NCBI GenBank assembly: GCA_903897985.1
Contig: CAIUDS010000728.1
Coordinates: 1 to 34,849 of the forward strand
Origin: an uncultured delta proteobacterium
Lineage (GTDB): Bacteria > RBG-13-61-14 > DRUE01
Length of the DNA stretch: 34,849 bases
Direction: 5' to 3'
Below the pieces are notes generated by a model that was given only the letters and a program-made list of their open reading frames with translations, was not told the origin of the DNA and ran no database searches. Shown piece by piece: positions 1 to 8,094 of the stretch (position 1 is its first letter; the number at the start of each line of letters is the position of its first letter). A program made the translations under genes and the position numbers.

Positions 1-750
1 CACCCCTTTGATCTCGAATAGCTTGGGCATGGGCACCGGCCCGATCTTCTTTTCCGTCTCCTTCCACCATTGGGCCCACTTGCCGTAATCGTCCCCGAAA
101 TTCTTGCCGCTGATCGTTTTCAGGGCAGTCACCGCCTCGGTCCGCTTTTGCGCCGATCCCTCCCGAAGCTTTGCCGCATCCTCCGTCGCGCCCACCTTTT
201 CCAAAGATTTTGCCGTCTTCTCCTGCTCGACCCCGTCCGAGTAATACTTGAGCAGCGCCGGGCACGCCCGCAAATCCTTGATCTGGCCCAGCGCATACAC
301 ATAATAGCTCCGGTATTTCTTGCCCTCGTCTATCACCGCCAGGCGCAACTGGTCCACCGCGGGTTGCCCGATCATGACCAGTTCGTCCGCCCAACGCTGC
401 CGGTTCTGCTCGACCATCAGCGCCTGCCCCGCCGGGCCCTTGGTATCGTCCGGCACCACCTTGTAGTCCTGATTATATTTTCCGTCCGCCGTGACCGGCT
501 TCCAATTCGCGTCCTTCACCACCACCGCGTTCGGATTCACCATCACCAGGTTCGGATCCAGGTTGATCAGGTCAATCAACTCCTTAACCCGCTTCTGGAC
601 CTCCAGCTCGACCCGCGCTTTGACCGCGGCCTCGCTGGTGGACCCGGCCGAGGGCTGGATCGCCGAACCGGCTGGAGCGGACGGCTCCGCGGCCACCAGT
701 TTAAGGCTCAGGAACATCGCGGCAATCAATAACCGTTTGCCGATCTTCAT
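1..750 (-). CDS. Exported HEAT-like repeat protein, C-terminus outside the window
   Basis: The reverse strand is open from an ATG at 750 to the window edge, 250 codons with no stop, so the protein is truncated here. Residues 1-21 are a signal peptide (MKIGKR, a hydrophobic stretch, then VAA), so export to the periplasm or envelope is likely. An Ala/Pro/Ser linker and a charged helix follow. The region from about residue 130 (WADELVMIGQPAVDQLRLA, then a Y-rich ALGQIKDLRACPAL segment) resembles HEAT/PBS-lyase repeats, and the FGDDYGKWAQWWKE motif near the end is typical of exported HEAT-like proteins. Such repeats usually bind proteins; no enzymatic residues are visible. The start is 17 nt from the stop of the small gene upstream, suggesting an operon. 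Function unknown. Confidence 0.75.
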   Translation of the reverse strand, partial: MKIGKRLLIAAMFLSLKLVAAEPSAPAGSAIQPSAGSTSEAAVKARVELEVQKRVKELIDLINLDPNLVMVNPNAVVVKDANWKPVTADGKYNQDYKVVPDDTKGPAGQALMVEQNRQRWADELVMIGQPAVDQLRLAVIDEGKKYRSYYVYALGQIKDLRACPALLKYYSDGVEQEKTAKSLEKVGATEDAAKLREGSAQKRTEAVTALKTISGKNFGDDYGKWAQWWKETEKKIGPVPMPKLFEIKGV

Positions 751-766
751 CTTGGAAACCTCCCGG

Positions 767-970
767 TTAGATTTCTTTCTCCACCAAAAATCCCCCGGTC
801 CGAGGCTCATAGATCAGCTTATACTTCTGATTCCCCTCCCGGCCCTTGAAATGAGCCGCATTGTCAAAGTTGGTCTTGGCCTCGGTGATCAAATACTTCA
901 GGTAGTCCTTCTTGGACTTCATCATCTCCTTCAGTTCCTCTATGCCTTGTGCGTCGCCGTTAAGCTTCAT
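767..970 (-). CDS. Small hypothetical protein, 67 residues
   Basis: A short reading frame with ATG at 970 preceded by GGGAGG at a 6-nt spacing, a good ribosome binding site. The product is highly charged and helical at its N-terminus (Glu/Lys-rich, residues 8-35) and ends with a probable beta hairpin (KLIYEPRTGGFLVEKEI). It has no signal peptide or membrane segment and should be cytoplasmic. I do not recognise a family. It lies directly upstream of the HEAT-like gene on the same strand, so the two are probably co-transcribed. A weak promoter candidate, TTGCAA-18-TAAATT on the minus strand, lies just upstream. Confidence 0.55.
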   Translation of the reverse strand: MKLNGDAQGIEELKEMMKSKKDYLKYLITEAKTNFDNAAHFKGREGNQKYKLIYEPRTGGFLVEKEI

Positions 971-1072
971 GTTAGCCCTCCCGAGCCTACTTTAATTTAC
1001 CAGATTTCCCGACCTAATTGCAAGTGCAATCATAGTTCGGGGTTCGGAATTCGCAATTTTTACCGCCGCGAC

Positions 1073-1112
1073 GGTAGAGTAGGGAGGGGCTTTCGCCCCT
1101 CCCTACTCTACC
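1073..1112. repeat. Perfect 18-bp inverted repeat with 4-base loop
   Basis: The arms at 1073-1090 and 1095-1112 are exactly complementary, with loop TTTC. The hairpin core is GGGAGGGGC/GCCCCTCCC. It lies in the 971-1212 gap between the small gene and the MFS gene, both on the minus strand. No T-run follows on either strand, so it is not a classical intrinsic terminator. The rest of the gap carries repeated GGAATTCGGAATTC-like words also seen at 14511-14595, which suggests repeat-element debris. Confidence 0.8.
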
Positions 1113-1212
1113 GGATAAAAAGTTCTTGTTTGCCTAATTCCAAGCTCCGAATTCCGAATTCCGATCCTGTCCTTCCGCTCTGGGCGGATCGACAAGACCG
1201 AATTCCGATTGT

Positions 1213-2373
1213 TTATTTTTGGAGGGCGGCTTTTTTGAGAAAGGGGAAGATGAGGAGCAGGAAAATGAGGAGGGAGGCGGGATAGAGCATGGCCTGGGAG
1301 AAGCCGATTTTTTCCGCGAGGATTCCGACCGGATAGCTGCCGAGGGCCCCGCCCAGGGAGCTGAAGGCCAGGATCAGGCCGAGGCCCATGGAGACCAGGC
1401 GCGGGGGAAAACCCTCGGTATAGGACACGATCAGCGGATAGATGCCGCTCATGCCCAGGCCGAAGGCGAGATAGAGCAGTTCGCATCCGGTGCGGCCGGG
1501 TATGAGCGCGGCCGCGGCGGAACTGCCAAGCGACACCAGGGCCAGGGCGAAGAGCAAAATGCTCCGGTCAATGTGTTTGCTCATCCAGCCGAAGAGGAAT
1601 CTGCCCGCGCTCATGGCGGCCCAGATCCCGGCGAGGAGCAGACTGGCGTGTTCGATGTTTTCAGCAGGGAAGCGCTCAAGCAGGGACTTGGGGAGCCAGA
1701 CGCTGATGCCCTGCTCCGCGGCCACATAGAAGAACTGTCCGAGCAGGAGCAGGAAGAATAAGGCGCCGCTGGATTTTAAAAGCCGGGATATGCCGGCGAA
1801 ATTCATCTTCTCGATCTCGCGGATTTCCGGCGCGGGCTTGAACAGCGACCAGCAAAAAATCGCGGCCGCGCATAGGGCGAGTTGAAACAGGACCGCGGGA
1901 TAGCCGAACCTGCGGATCAGGACTCCGGCCAGGATGGGTCCGAGCGTAACCCCCAGCGAAAAAAATGCGTATAGATAGGTCACCTTCGAGCCGACCTGCT
2001 TCCCGCCCTCGCGGGTGACGATCACGCCCGGGAGCGTGAACAGCATGTTATTGACAAAGCCGGCCAGAAAGAACAGGGGCAGGAGTTGGTAATAGCCGCG
2101 GGAAAAACCGATCAGACCCAGGGCGAGCGCGGCCGCGAGCAGATCGAACAGGAAGGTTTTCCGGGTCCCAAACATCCTCACGATTTCGCTGAGGAACAAC
2201 TGGCCGAGGAATCCGCCGGCGAAAAACAGGAACGGCAAACGACCGGCCATTTCCTGGGTTAGCGAAAATTTTGTGATGAGGGAATCGAGGATGGGCCCGG
2301 GAAAGATGAGGATCATTCCGGAGAGGAACATCACCGGATAAAGCGGGGCTGCGGAAAATTTTTGTTCTGCCAT
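1213..2373 (-). CDS. Major facilitator superfamily transporter
   Basis: A 386-residue polytopic membrane protein of the usual MFS length with about 12 hydrophobic segments. The N-terminal half contains FFAGGFLGQL and a loop with RMFGTRKTFL, resembling MFS motif A between helices 2 and 3. The second half begins near the basic, polar segment around PAPEIREIEKMNFAG. The inner membrane is the expected location; the substrate cannot be deduced. Start choice: ATG at 2373 (MAEQKFS) gives a normal N-terminus. The frame continues upstream to 2586, but that stretch has no transporter character and overlaps the divergent FHA gene. Only 87 bp separate the two starts, so they share a divergent promoter region. 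Confidence 0.85.
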   Translation of the reverse strand: MAEQKFSAAPLYPVMFLSGMILIFPGPILDSLITKFSLTQEMAGRLPFLFFAGGFLGQLFLSEIVRMFGTRKTFLFDLLAAALALGLIGFSRGYYQLLPLFFLAGFVNNMLFTLPGVIVTREGGKQVGSKVTYLYAFFSLGVTLGPILAGVLIRRFGYPAVLFQLALCAAAIFCWSLFKPAPEIREIEKMNFAGISRLLKSSGALFFLLLLGQFFYVAAEQGISVWLPKSLLERFPAENIEHASLLLAGIWAAMSAGRFLFGWMSKHIDRSILLFALALVSLGSSAAAALIPGRTGCELLYLAFGLGMSGIYPLIVSYTEGFPPRLVSMGLGLILAFSSLGGALGSYPVGILAEKIGFSQAMLYPASLLIFLLLIFPFLKKAALQK

Positions 2374-2425
2374 GTTCAGCGGGCATATTCTACTTGAAAT
2401 CCGCCGCGCCTCCAACGGCCGCGTT

Positions 2426-2453
2426 TTGAAATCCGGGCATGGTCTGCTAAAAT
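2426..2453 (+). promoter_or_regulatory. Sigma-70-like promoter for the FHA-transglycosylase pair
   Basis: TTGAAA at 2426-2431, 16-bp spacer, TAAAAT at 2448-2453. Transcription would start at about 2460-2461, the A of the FHA start codon. The mRNA may therefore be leaderless or nearly so; the GAGGG next to the ATG is too close to serve as a normal ribosome binding site. Confidence 0.5.
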
Positions 2454-2460
2454 TTGAGGG

Positions 2461-2838
2461 ATGGGATTCCGATTGAAGAATATTGTGGATGGCACCGCGT
2501 ATCCGCTGACCGGCTTGCTCAAGCAGGTGGGGCGGGGCCATGACTGCGACATTGTGCTCTCCGACCTGAAGGTGTCGCGGCTGCATGCGCGGCTGGAAAA
2601 GGCGCAGACGGGCTGGGCGGTGGTTGATTTGGAAAGCACCAACGGCACGATGGTGAATGGAACGCGGGTCAAGGAGAAATTGCTGGCGCCGGGGGATGTG
2701 ATCGGCTGGGGCTCGTTCAGCTTCAAGTTCGAGGAAACCGATGAGAGCGACCCTGCGGACGAGGCGACGCGGGTGGAGGAAAAAGCGGAGAGCACCGGGT
2801 TGTTTGGGAGGCTTAGCTTCTGGAAAAGGAAGCGATGA
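2461..2838 (+). CDS. FHA-domain protein
   Basis: A 125-residue cytoplasmic protein that is essentially one forkhead-associated domain (residues 3-95), which binds phosphothreonine peptides. Hallmarks are GRGHDCDIVL (the GR of strand 3/4), SRLHARL (SxxH loop) and STNGTMVNG (the conserved NG turn). No transmembrane segment or kinase domain is present, and the tail from residue 96 is acidic then basic (FWKRKR at the end). Its stop overlaps the start of the lytic transglycosylase (ATGA at 2835-2838), so translation is probably coupled. FHA proteins often link Ser/Thr kinases to cell-wall or secretion machinery; a link to peptidoglycan turnover here is inferred from position only. Confidence 0.88.
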   Translation: MGFRLKNIVDGTAYPLTGLLKQVGRGHDCDIVLSDLKVSRLHARLEKAQTGWAVVDLESTNGTMVNGTRVKEKLLAPGDVIGWGSFSFKFEETDESDPADEATRVEEKAESTGLFGRLSFWKRKR

Positions 2839-4919
2839 GAAAAGCCGTTCTTGCTTTGATCCTGTTCCCGTTTTACGCGCTGGCGGCCGAATTCTCGATC
2901 ACGCCGGTCCGTTACCTGGTTTATGAAAAAAACTGGGCCGCGCTCGAACAGAAACTTGCATCCGGTGAAATCGCTTTCCCCACGAAGAACCAGGCTTATT
3001 CGGATTTCCTGCTCGGATACAGCCGGCTCAAACAGGGCAAAAGCCGCGAAGCCTTGAGCCCGCTGAGCAAGGCCGTGGAATCCAGCTTCCCCCTCAACAG
3101 TTACGCGCATTATTATCTGGGAAAAGCGTTAGCGGACATCCAACAAGGCTCTTCGGCCCAGGCGCACTTTGCGCAAGCGGCCCCCTCCGATTACATTTAT
3201 TTCTCGGCCCGGTTGAGCCTGATTGAGAGTTATCTGAAAGCGAAAAAGATCGAAGAGGCCGGAGCGGAAATCTCGCGGCTCCGCTCGAACCAGCTTCCGG
3301 ATGGCTTTTACCCGGATTTCCTGCTCCTGGAATCGAAATTCTACGAACTCCAAAACCAGCCGGAAAACGCCCGGCAAAAACTGGTCGAGTTGTGGGTGAA
3401 TTACCCGGTCAGCTTTGCGGCCCGAAAAATCGAGACGGGACCGGAACTGAGTCCGGAGCTGGTATTGGTCCGGGCGGCCAAGTTGGTGGATTTGGGTCAG
3501 CCGGGATTGGCCAAGCAGGAGTTGAAGGAGCTCAAGGACCCGGCCTTGAAAGGCAATGCGGATTTTCTCGCAAGGTATTACGGCCTGCTGGCCCGCGCGA
3601 GTTTTGGGTCGCGCGACTACTGGGGAGTGCTCGGGTTGGAAGCGGAAGCGGAAAAATACACGCGCGGGAGCGATGAGTTCTGTTTTTATCTGGCGTGGTC
3701 CTGCCACCGGCTGGGAAAGGACGACCGGGCGCGCGAGCTTTATAAGAATTTCCATGAAAAGTTCCGGGATTCCGTTTATGCCCCGCGCGCCATTTACCAA
3801 CTCGCCCGGCTGGAGCAGTCCCAGGGGAATCTGCGCGCGGCTCTGGCTCATTTCCGAGGAGTGGCAAAGCGGTACCCGCTGAACGAGCTGGCAGAGGAAT
3901 CCGCGTTTCAGGCCGGCCTGATTTATTTCCGGGAGGGCAATTTTGACGAGGCCGCGGAAACCTTCAACCAAGCCATCCCCGCGTGCAAGAATCCGGACCA
4001 GTTCCTCTATTGGCTGGCCAAGGCCTGCGAGCGGAACGAGGAACCGGAAAAAGCCGCGCAGTTCCGCAGGCAGCTCCTGGACAATTTCCCGGCCAGCGTT
4101 TACGCCTGGCTGATTGACCCGCAACCCGCGCCATGGGGCAGCTCCAAACTTGTCCGGCCCGCCGGCGCCCCCGAGTTGCCGCCGGAGTTTCAAACCGCTC
4201 TGGCCCTAGCCGATCTGGGGTTGCTCCAACTGGCCGGGGATGAACTGCAATGGCAGCTCGGCAAGAACTCGTATCCGCTCCCGGTCCTGACCGGCCTGGC
4301 TGACCGGCTGATGGAGTTGCAGGCCTATCCCCTGCTCACCAAGCTTTACTACCGGCAACTGCTTCCGGGACTCGCGTCCGAAATGAAAATGTCCTACCTG
4401 ACCTTCCTCTATCCCAAGGCTTTTCCAGAACTGGTCGAGCCCCGCGCGGAAAAATATCACCTTGACCCCGCGCTCGCTTACGCGCTCACGCGCGCCGAAA
4501 GCAATTTCGATCCTTCCGCCATTTCCTCCGCCGGCGCCGTCGGTCTCTCCCAGGTCATGCCTTTCCTTGCCGACGCCACCATGCGCAAAATGGGCCGGGC
4601 CAAGGTTGACCGCGGTCAATACCACAATCCCGAGTTGAACCTCGAAATCGGATTTTATCATCTGGCCGAACTGCAAAGCCGTTATCAGGAATCCGGCCCG
4701 CCGCCCTGGCCCACATTCCTCATGCTCTGCGCTTACAACGCCGGAACCCAGCCGGTGAACCAATGGTTTTCCGACGCCGGCCGATGGGCCATGGAACCGG
4801 ACCTGTGGATGGAAACCTTGGCCTATTCGGAAACCAAGAACTATTTGAAAACAATCATGGGCGGAATCCGCATCTACCGCCTGCTTTATCCCGAGCCGGC
4901 GCCCATGCCGAATTTTTAA
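2835..4919 (+). CDS. TPR-rich soluble lytic murein transglycosylase (SLT family)
   Basis: A 694-residue exported protein. A signal peptide (residues 1-18, ending ALAA) precedes a long alpha-helical region with tetratricopeptide-like helices to about residue 480, for example LLGYSRLKQGKSREAL and FQAGLIYFREGNFDEAAETF. The C-terminal SLT domain spans roughly 535-680. The catalytic glutamate is E555 in ALTRAESNFDP, followed by SSAGAVGLSQVMP and the LCAYNAG motif. The family cleaves the MurNAc-GlcNAc bond of peptidoglycan, forming 1,6-anhydro ends in the periplasm. Length and order match the Slt70-type ring architecture. It is translationally coupled to the FHA gene. There are 34 bp before the convergent mutM stop, with no clear terminator. 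Confidence 0.92.
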   Translation: MRKAVLALILFPFYALAAEFSITPVRYLVYEKNWAALEQKLASGEIAFPTKNQAYSDFLLGYSRLKQGKSREALSPLSKAVESSFPLNSYAHYYLGKALADIQQGSSAQAHFAQAAPSDYIYFSARLSLIESYLKAKKIEEAGAEISRLRSNQLPDGFYPDFLLLESKFYELQNQPENARQKLVELWVNYPVSFAARKIETGPELSPELVLVRAAKLVDLGQPGLAKQELKELKDPALKGNADFLARYYGLLARASFGSRDYWGVLGLEAEAEKYTRGSDEFCFYLAWSCHRLGKDDRARELYKNFHEKFRDSVYAPRAIYQLARLEQSQGNLRAALAHFRGVAKRYPLNELAEESAFQAGLIYFREGNFDEAAETFNQAIPACKNPDQFLYWLAKACERNEEPEKAAQFRRQLLDNFPASVYAWLIDPQPAPWGSSKLVRPAGAPELPPEFQTALALADLGLLQLAGDELQWQLGKNSYPLPVLTGLADRLMELQAYPLLTKLYYRQLLPGLASEMKMSYLTFLYPKAFPELVEPRAEKYHLDPALAYALTRAESNFDPSAISSAGAVGLSQVMPFLADATMRKMGRAKVDRGQYHNPELNLEIGFYHLAELQSRYQESGPPPWPTFLMLCAYNAGTQPVNQWFSDAGRWAMEPDLWMETLAYSETKNYLKTIMGGIRIYRLLYPEPAPMPNF

Positions 4920-4953
4920 TCCAAGTAAAATCTCATCGTAAAAAAAGCCGGGA

Positions 4954-5775
4954 TTATTTCTGGCAGGCAGGACAGAAGAAGCTGCTGCGGTTGCCGATGG
5001 TAATGCGGACGATTTTGCCACCGCATCGCTTGCAGCGCTCCCCTTCCCTGCCATAAACCAGCGGCCGGTAGTCCCCGCGACGGCCGAAGCTCGTCCGGTA
5101 ATCGCTGAAAGTGGTGCCCATGTTTTTGATGGCCTTTTTCAGGACTTGCTTGATCGCGGTTACAAGTTTCTTTATTTCGGCGGGACGGATGCGCCCGGCC
5201 GAACGGCGAGGAGAAATCCGGGCGCGGAAAAGGGCCTCGTCGGAATAGATGTTTCCGACTCCCGCGGCGATGGCTTGGTCCATCAGGACGGATTTGATGG
5301 TGGTTTTGCGGCCGGAGAATTTTTCTTTGAGCCAGGCGTAATTGAAATCCTTGCTCAAAGGCTCCGGCCCCAGGCAGGTCAAGCCCGCGAGCCGGCAAGT
5401 TCCGGCTTCGCGGATCAGCCCCACCCTTCCGAACATGCGAGGATCGCGCAAGGTCAGTTTGAAGCCGCGGAAGAAGATTTCGAGGTGGGTGTGCCGGTCG
5501 CGCTTTTGGTCTTTGGACCGGACCAGAAGAGTGCCGGTCATGCCCAGATGGATTATAAGGACATGGTTGCCGCTCATTTCGAGCAAGAGATATTTGCCCT
5601 TGCGGCTCACCTTCCGGATGGTTTTCTTTGGCAGTAGCGGCAGCAGCCGGTTCTTTTCAGGAAAATCGCGGAAGACCAGGGAATCCCGGTTCCACCAAAT
5701 CTTCTCAATCCTTTTGCCGGCGAGCCGAGACTCGAGTTCCCGACGCACCGTTTCAACTTCAGGCAGTTCCGGCAT
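4954..5775 (-). CDS. mutM: Formamidopyrimidine-DNA glycosylase (Fpg/MutM)
   Basis: A 273-residue DNA repair enzyme that excises 8-oxoguanine and formamidopyrimidines and nicks the abasic site. The N-terminus is MPELPEVETVRREL; Pro2 is the Schiff-base nucleophile after Met removal and Glu3 the acid. Other family marks are HLGMTGTL, the DPRMFGR region, GVGNIYSDEALF (helix-two-turn-helix), the GRRGDYRPLVYGREG segment and a C-terminal zinc finger with four Cys (CKRCGG, then CPACQK). The ATG at 5775 is fixed by this N-terminus. The start overlaps the end of rsmA by 17 nt, so mutM is the last gene of the long minus-strand run. Confidence 0.97.
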   Translation of the reverse strand: MPELPEVETVRRELESRLAGKRIEKIWWNRDSLVFRDFPEKNRLLPLLPKKTIRKVSRKGKYLLLEMSGNHVLIIHLGMTGTLLVRSKDQKRDRHTHLEIFFRGFKLTLRDPRMFGRVGLIREAGTCRLAGLTCLGPEPLSKDFNYAWLKEKFSGRKTTIKSVLMDQAIAAGVGNIYSDEALFRARISPRRSAGRIRPAEIKKLVTAIKQVLKKAIKNMGTTFSDYRTSFGRRGDYRPLVYGREGERCKRCGGKIVRITIGNRSSFFCPACQK

Positions 5776-6613
5776 GTTGCTCCTTTTCCTGATGATAGAT
5801 ATTCGCCAGCTTGACCAGCCGCTCGAGTTCGATTTCCTCCGCCCGCGAGCGGGGACTGATCCCGGCGCGTTCCAGCAATTCCTCAAGTTTGTCCTTTTCC
5901 AAGGCCAGGCTCGATCCGGTCAACGAATTGATAATCATCTTTCTCCGCTGCCGGAAACAGGCTTTAACCACCTTCTTGAAATGCGCATAATCGGATACGG
6001 CAAAGCGGGGTTGCTCCAGAACCTTGAACTTGACCAAAGCCGAGTCAACCTTGGGCCGGGGCCGGAAGGCCTGCGGACCGATCCGCAAAATAATTTCCGG
6101 CTCGGAATGAAGCTGGGCGATGACCGACAGGATCCCATAATCCCGGGAGTGCGGCTTGGCCACCACCCGCTCGGCAACCTCCTTTTGCAGCATCAGATAA
6201 AGCTCGCTGAAGAATCCCGGACTCTCCAGCACCTTAAAAATTACTTGGGTGGAAATGTTATACGGTAGGTTAGAAATTACTTTAAGTTTTTTGTCTAACA
6301 CTCCAATTTCATTAAAGTTAAACTCCAAGATGTCCACCTCGATCACATCCAGATTTTGAGCCCAGATTTTGTATTTGAGTTGATGAGCCAAGGCTGAATC
6401 CAGTTCCACGGCAAAGACTTTTCTCGCGTTTTTGACCAGGTATTTGGTGAGGTTTCCCAAGCCCGGCCCGATTTCCAGGACTTGGTCGTCGGGTCCGACC
6501 TTTGCCAGGCTGACAATTTTTTGCAGAAGGTTTTCATCAACCAGGAAATTTTGGCCCAGGCTTTTCTTGCTCCGATGTCCGAAGCTTGGGAACGGTTTTC
6601 CGTTTGGATTCAT
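5759..6613 (-). CDS. rsmA: 16S rRNA dimethyladenosine transferase (RsmA/KsgA)
   Basis: A 284-residue cytoplasmic methyltransferase that dimethylates two adjacent adenosines near the 3' end of 16S rRNA during small-subunit assembly. The sequence shows SKKSLGQNFLVD at the N-terminus, the SAM-binding motif VLEIGPGLGNLT, the acidic residue in VFAVELD, and the catalytic NLPYNIS motif, with the small helical C-terminal domain complete. Its ATG overlaps the tsaD stop by 4 nt and its end overlaps mutM, so the three are translationally coupled. The final residues are Glu/His-rich and are encoded by the segment that also encodes the mutM start. Confidence 0.97.
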   Translation of the reverse strand: MNPNGKPFPSFGHRSKKSLGQNFLVDENLLQKIVSLAKVGPDDQVLEIGPGLGNLTKYLVKNARKVFAVELDSALAHQLKYKIWAQNLDVIEVDILEFNFNEIGVLDKKLKVISNLPYNISTQVIFKVLESPGFFSELYLMLQKEVAERVVAKPHSRDYGILSVIAQLHSEPEIILRIGPQAFRPRPKVDSALVKFKVLEQPRFAVSDYAHFKKVVKACFRQRRKMIINSLTGSSLALEKDKLEELLERAGISPRSRAEEIELERLVKLANIYHQEKEQHAGTA

Positions 6614-7614
6614 TTCCAGTTTTCCAGGGGCAGCACGGCCCGGGCATCCAGGGTCAGGGCATCCTTGAGCCCGCGTTTCAGTTTTTCCTCGCCCACCAGC
6701 GCGATCATTCCGGCATTGTCCGTGCAGAGCCGGAAGGACGGGATGGAAACGGAAATTCCCTTTTTCCGGGCAAGCTCTTCGCAGGCCGAGCGGAGCCGCT
6801 GGTTCGCGGCCACGCCGCCGCTCAAGACCATGCTCTTGATCTTGAATTTGTCAATGGCGAAATCGGTTTTCTGGACCAAAGCTTTGACCACGGCCTCTTG
6901 AAAGCCGGCGGCCAGGTCCGGCAAATGGTCCTTGCTCTCGGGATGTTCCTTGACATAACGGACCAACGCGGTCTTGAGGCCCGAGAAACTCAGGTCCAAC
7001 TCGCTATGCTTGGTGAAGGCGATCGGGAACCGGATGGCCTTGGGATTGCCCTGTTTCGAGACGCGGTCAATTTCCTTGCCGCCCGGGTAGGGCAGTCCGA
7101 GCACCTTGGCGGCCTTGTCCAGGGCCTCGCCCGCGGCATCGTCCAGGGTCTGGCCGAGCATTTTATACCGGCCCCAGTCCTCGGCCAGGCAAAGGATGGT
7201 GTGGCCGCCGCTGGCGATGAGACCGAGGAACGGGAACTGCATCTGCGGGTTCTCAAGAAAAACCGACAACAGATGTCCTTCCAAATGATTCACGCCCGAG
7301 AGCGGTAACTGGCGGCTCCAGGGAAGCGCCTTGGCAAAACCCAATCCGACCAGCAGACACACCACCAGCCCCGGACCCTTGGTAACGGCCACGGCTTCAA
7401 CCTGGTCCATCTTGATTCCGGCCTGGCTAAGGGCTGATTCCACCACGCCGGAAATAACTTCGAGATGCCGCCTGCCTGCCAGTTCCGGCACCACCCCGCC
7501 GAACTTCTTATGGATCTCGTCCTGACTGGCGATGATGTTGGAAAGGAGTTTCCGATCGGAAACCACCGCGGCCGAAGTTTCATCGCAACTGGTCTCTATG
7601 CCCAGGGTCAGCAT
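6610..7614 (-). CDS. tsaD: tRNA threonylcarbamoyladenosine synthase subunit TsaD
   Basis: A 334-residue protein of the Kae1/Qri7/YgjD family, which with TsaB and TsaE transfers threonylcarbamoyl to A37 of ANN-decoding tRNAs in the cytoplasm. Visible marks are the N-terminal GIETSCDETSAAVV, the metal-binding His pair in GVNHLEGHLLS, the glycine-rich GLIASGGHTIL segment, LVLSGGVAANQRLR and the late Asp in CTDNAGMIA. Length is typical. It is followed directly by rsmA. A 53-nt gap separates it from the lipoprotein gene upstream, the largest gap within the run. Confidence 0.97.
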   Translation of the reverse strand: MLTLGIETSCDETSAAVVSDRKLLSNIIASQDEIHKKFGGVVPELAGRRHLEVISGVVESALSQAGIKMDQVEAVAVTKGPGLVVCLLVGLGFAKALPWSRQLPLSGVNHLEGHLLSVFLENPQMQFPFLGLIASGGHTILCLAEDWGRYKMLGQTLDDAAGEALDKAAKVLGLPYPGGKEIDRVSKQGNPKAIRFPIAFTKHSELDLSFSGLKTALVRYVKEHPESKDHLPDLAAGFQEAVVKALVQKTDFAIDKFKIKSMVLSGGVAANQRLRSACEELARKKGISVSIPSFRLCTDNAGMIALVGEEKLKRGLKDALTLDARAVLPLENWK

Positions 7615-7667
7615 TGCAGATAAGATAACAAATCGTGCAGGTTAGTAAAGCCGGCCCCAAGACCTGA

Positions 7668-8093
7668 TTATTTGGCCTTGGTCAATTCTTCCCCGCCCAG
7701 GTTCAGGCGCCGGCCTTTTCTCACGAACTCCATCTCGCGCTCGATGGACAAGCGGGCGAACATGCCCACCAGCCCGCCGCCTTTGGAATTGAGGTTCAGT
7801 TTGTGCCGGGGACTAAGGACGCAATTGATCGTGGTGTCGCAGAGTTTGGTGACCGTATAGTCCCCCTTCATAATCTCCGCGCACCTTTGCGTGTCATTTT
7901 CCATGCCTTCTTTTTCCGATTTCTTGTCCTTGCACATCTCAATCGAAAATTCCTTCAACTCACTGAAATGGAACCGTTTGAACCGGCCGTCCTCGCCCGG
8001 AGCCCCGTCCCAGGTCCCCACGATGTTTCCGCTTACGCAGGAGAAACCTGAAATCGCCAACAATGCCAACGCCAGCAGGATTCTCTTGTTCAT
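7668..8093 (-). CDS. Small lipoprotein of unknown function
   Basis: A 141-residue protein with a type II signal sequence. The hydrophobic stretch after MNKRI leads to a lipobox (ISGFSC), placing the lipidated Cys at residue 19. The mature part starts with a GTWDGAPGEDGRFKRFHF segment, reminiscent of small beta-barrel or lipocalin-like lipoproteins, and contains three further Cys that could form disulfides. I recognise no family. It begins 1 nt after the moaB stop and is surely co-transcribed with the cofactor genes, but nothing in its sequence ties it to molybdenum or tungsten. Confidence 0.75.
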   Translation of the reverse strand: MNKRILLALALLAISGFSCVSGNIVGTWDGAPGEDGRFKRFHFSELKEFSIEMCKDKKSEKEGMENDTQRCAEIMKGDYTVTKLCDTTINCVLSPRHKLNLNSKGGGLVGMFARLSIEREMEFVRKGRRLNLGGEELTKAK

Positions 8094-8094
8094 T

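Noticed and set aside
3129..4193. Minus-strand open frame within the lytic transglycosylase gene
   Set aside because: Antisense shadow of the TPR region; the plus-strand protein has a signal peptide, TPR helices and a complete SLT domain.
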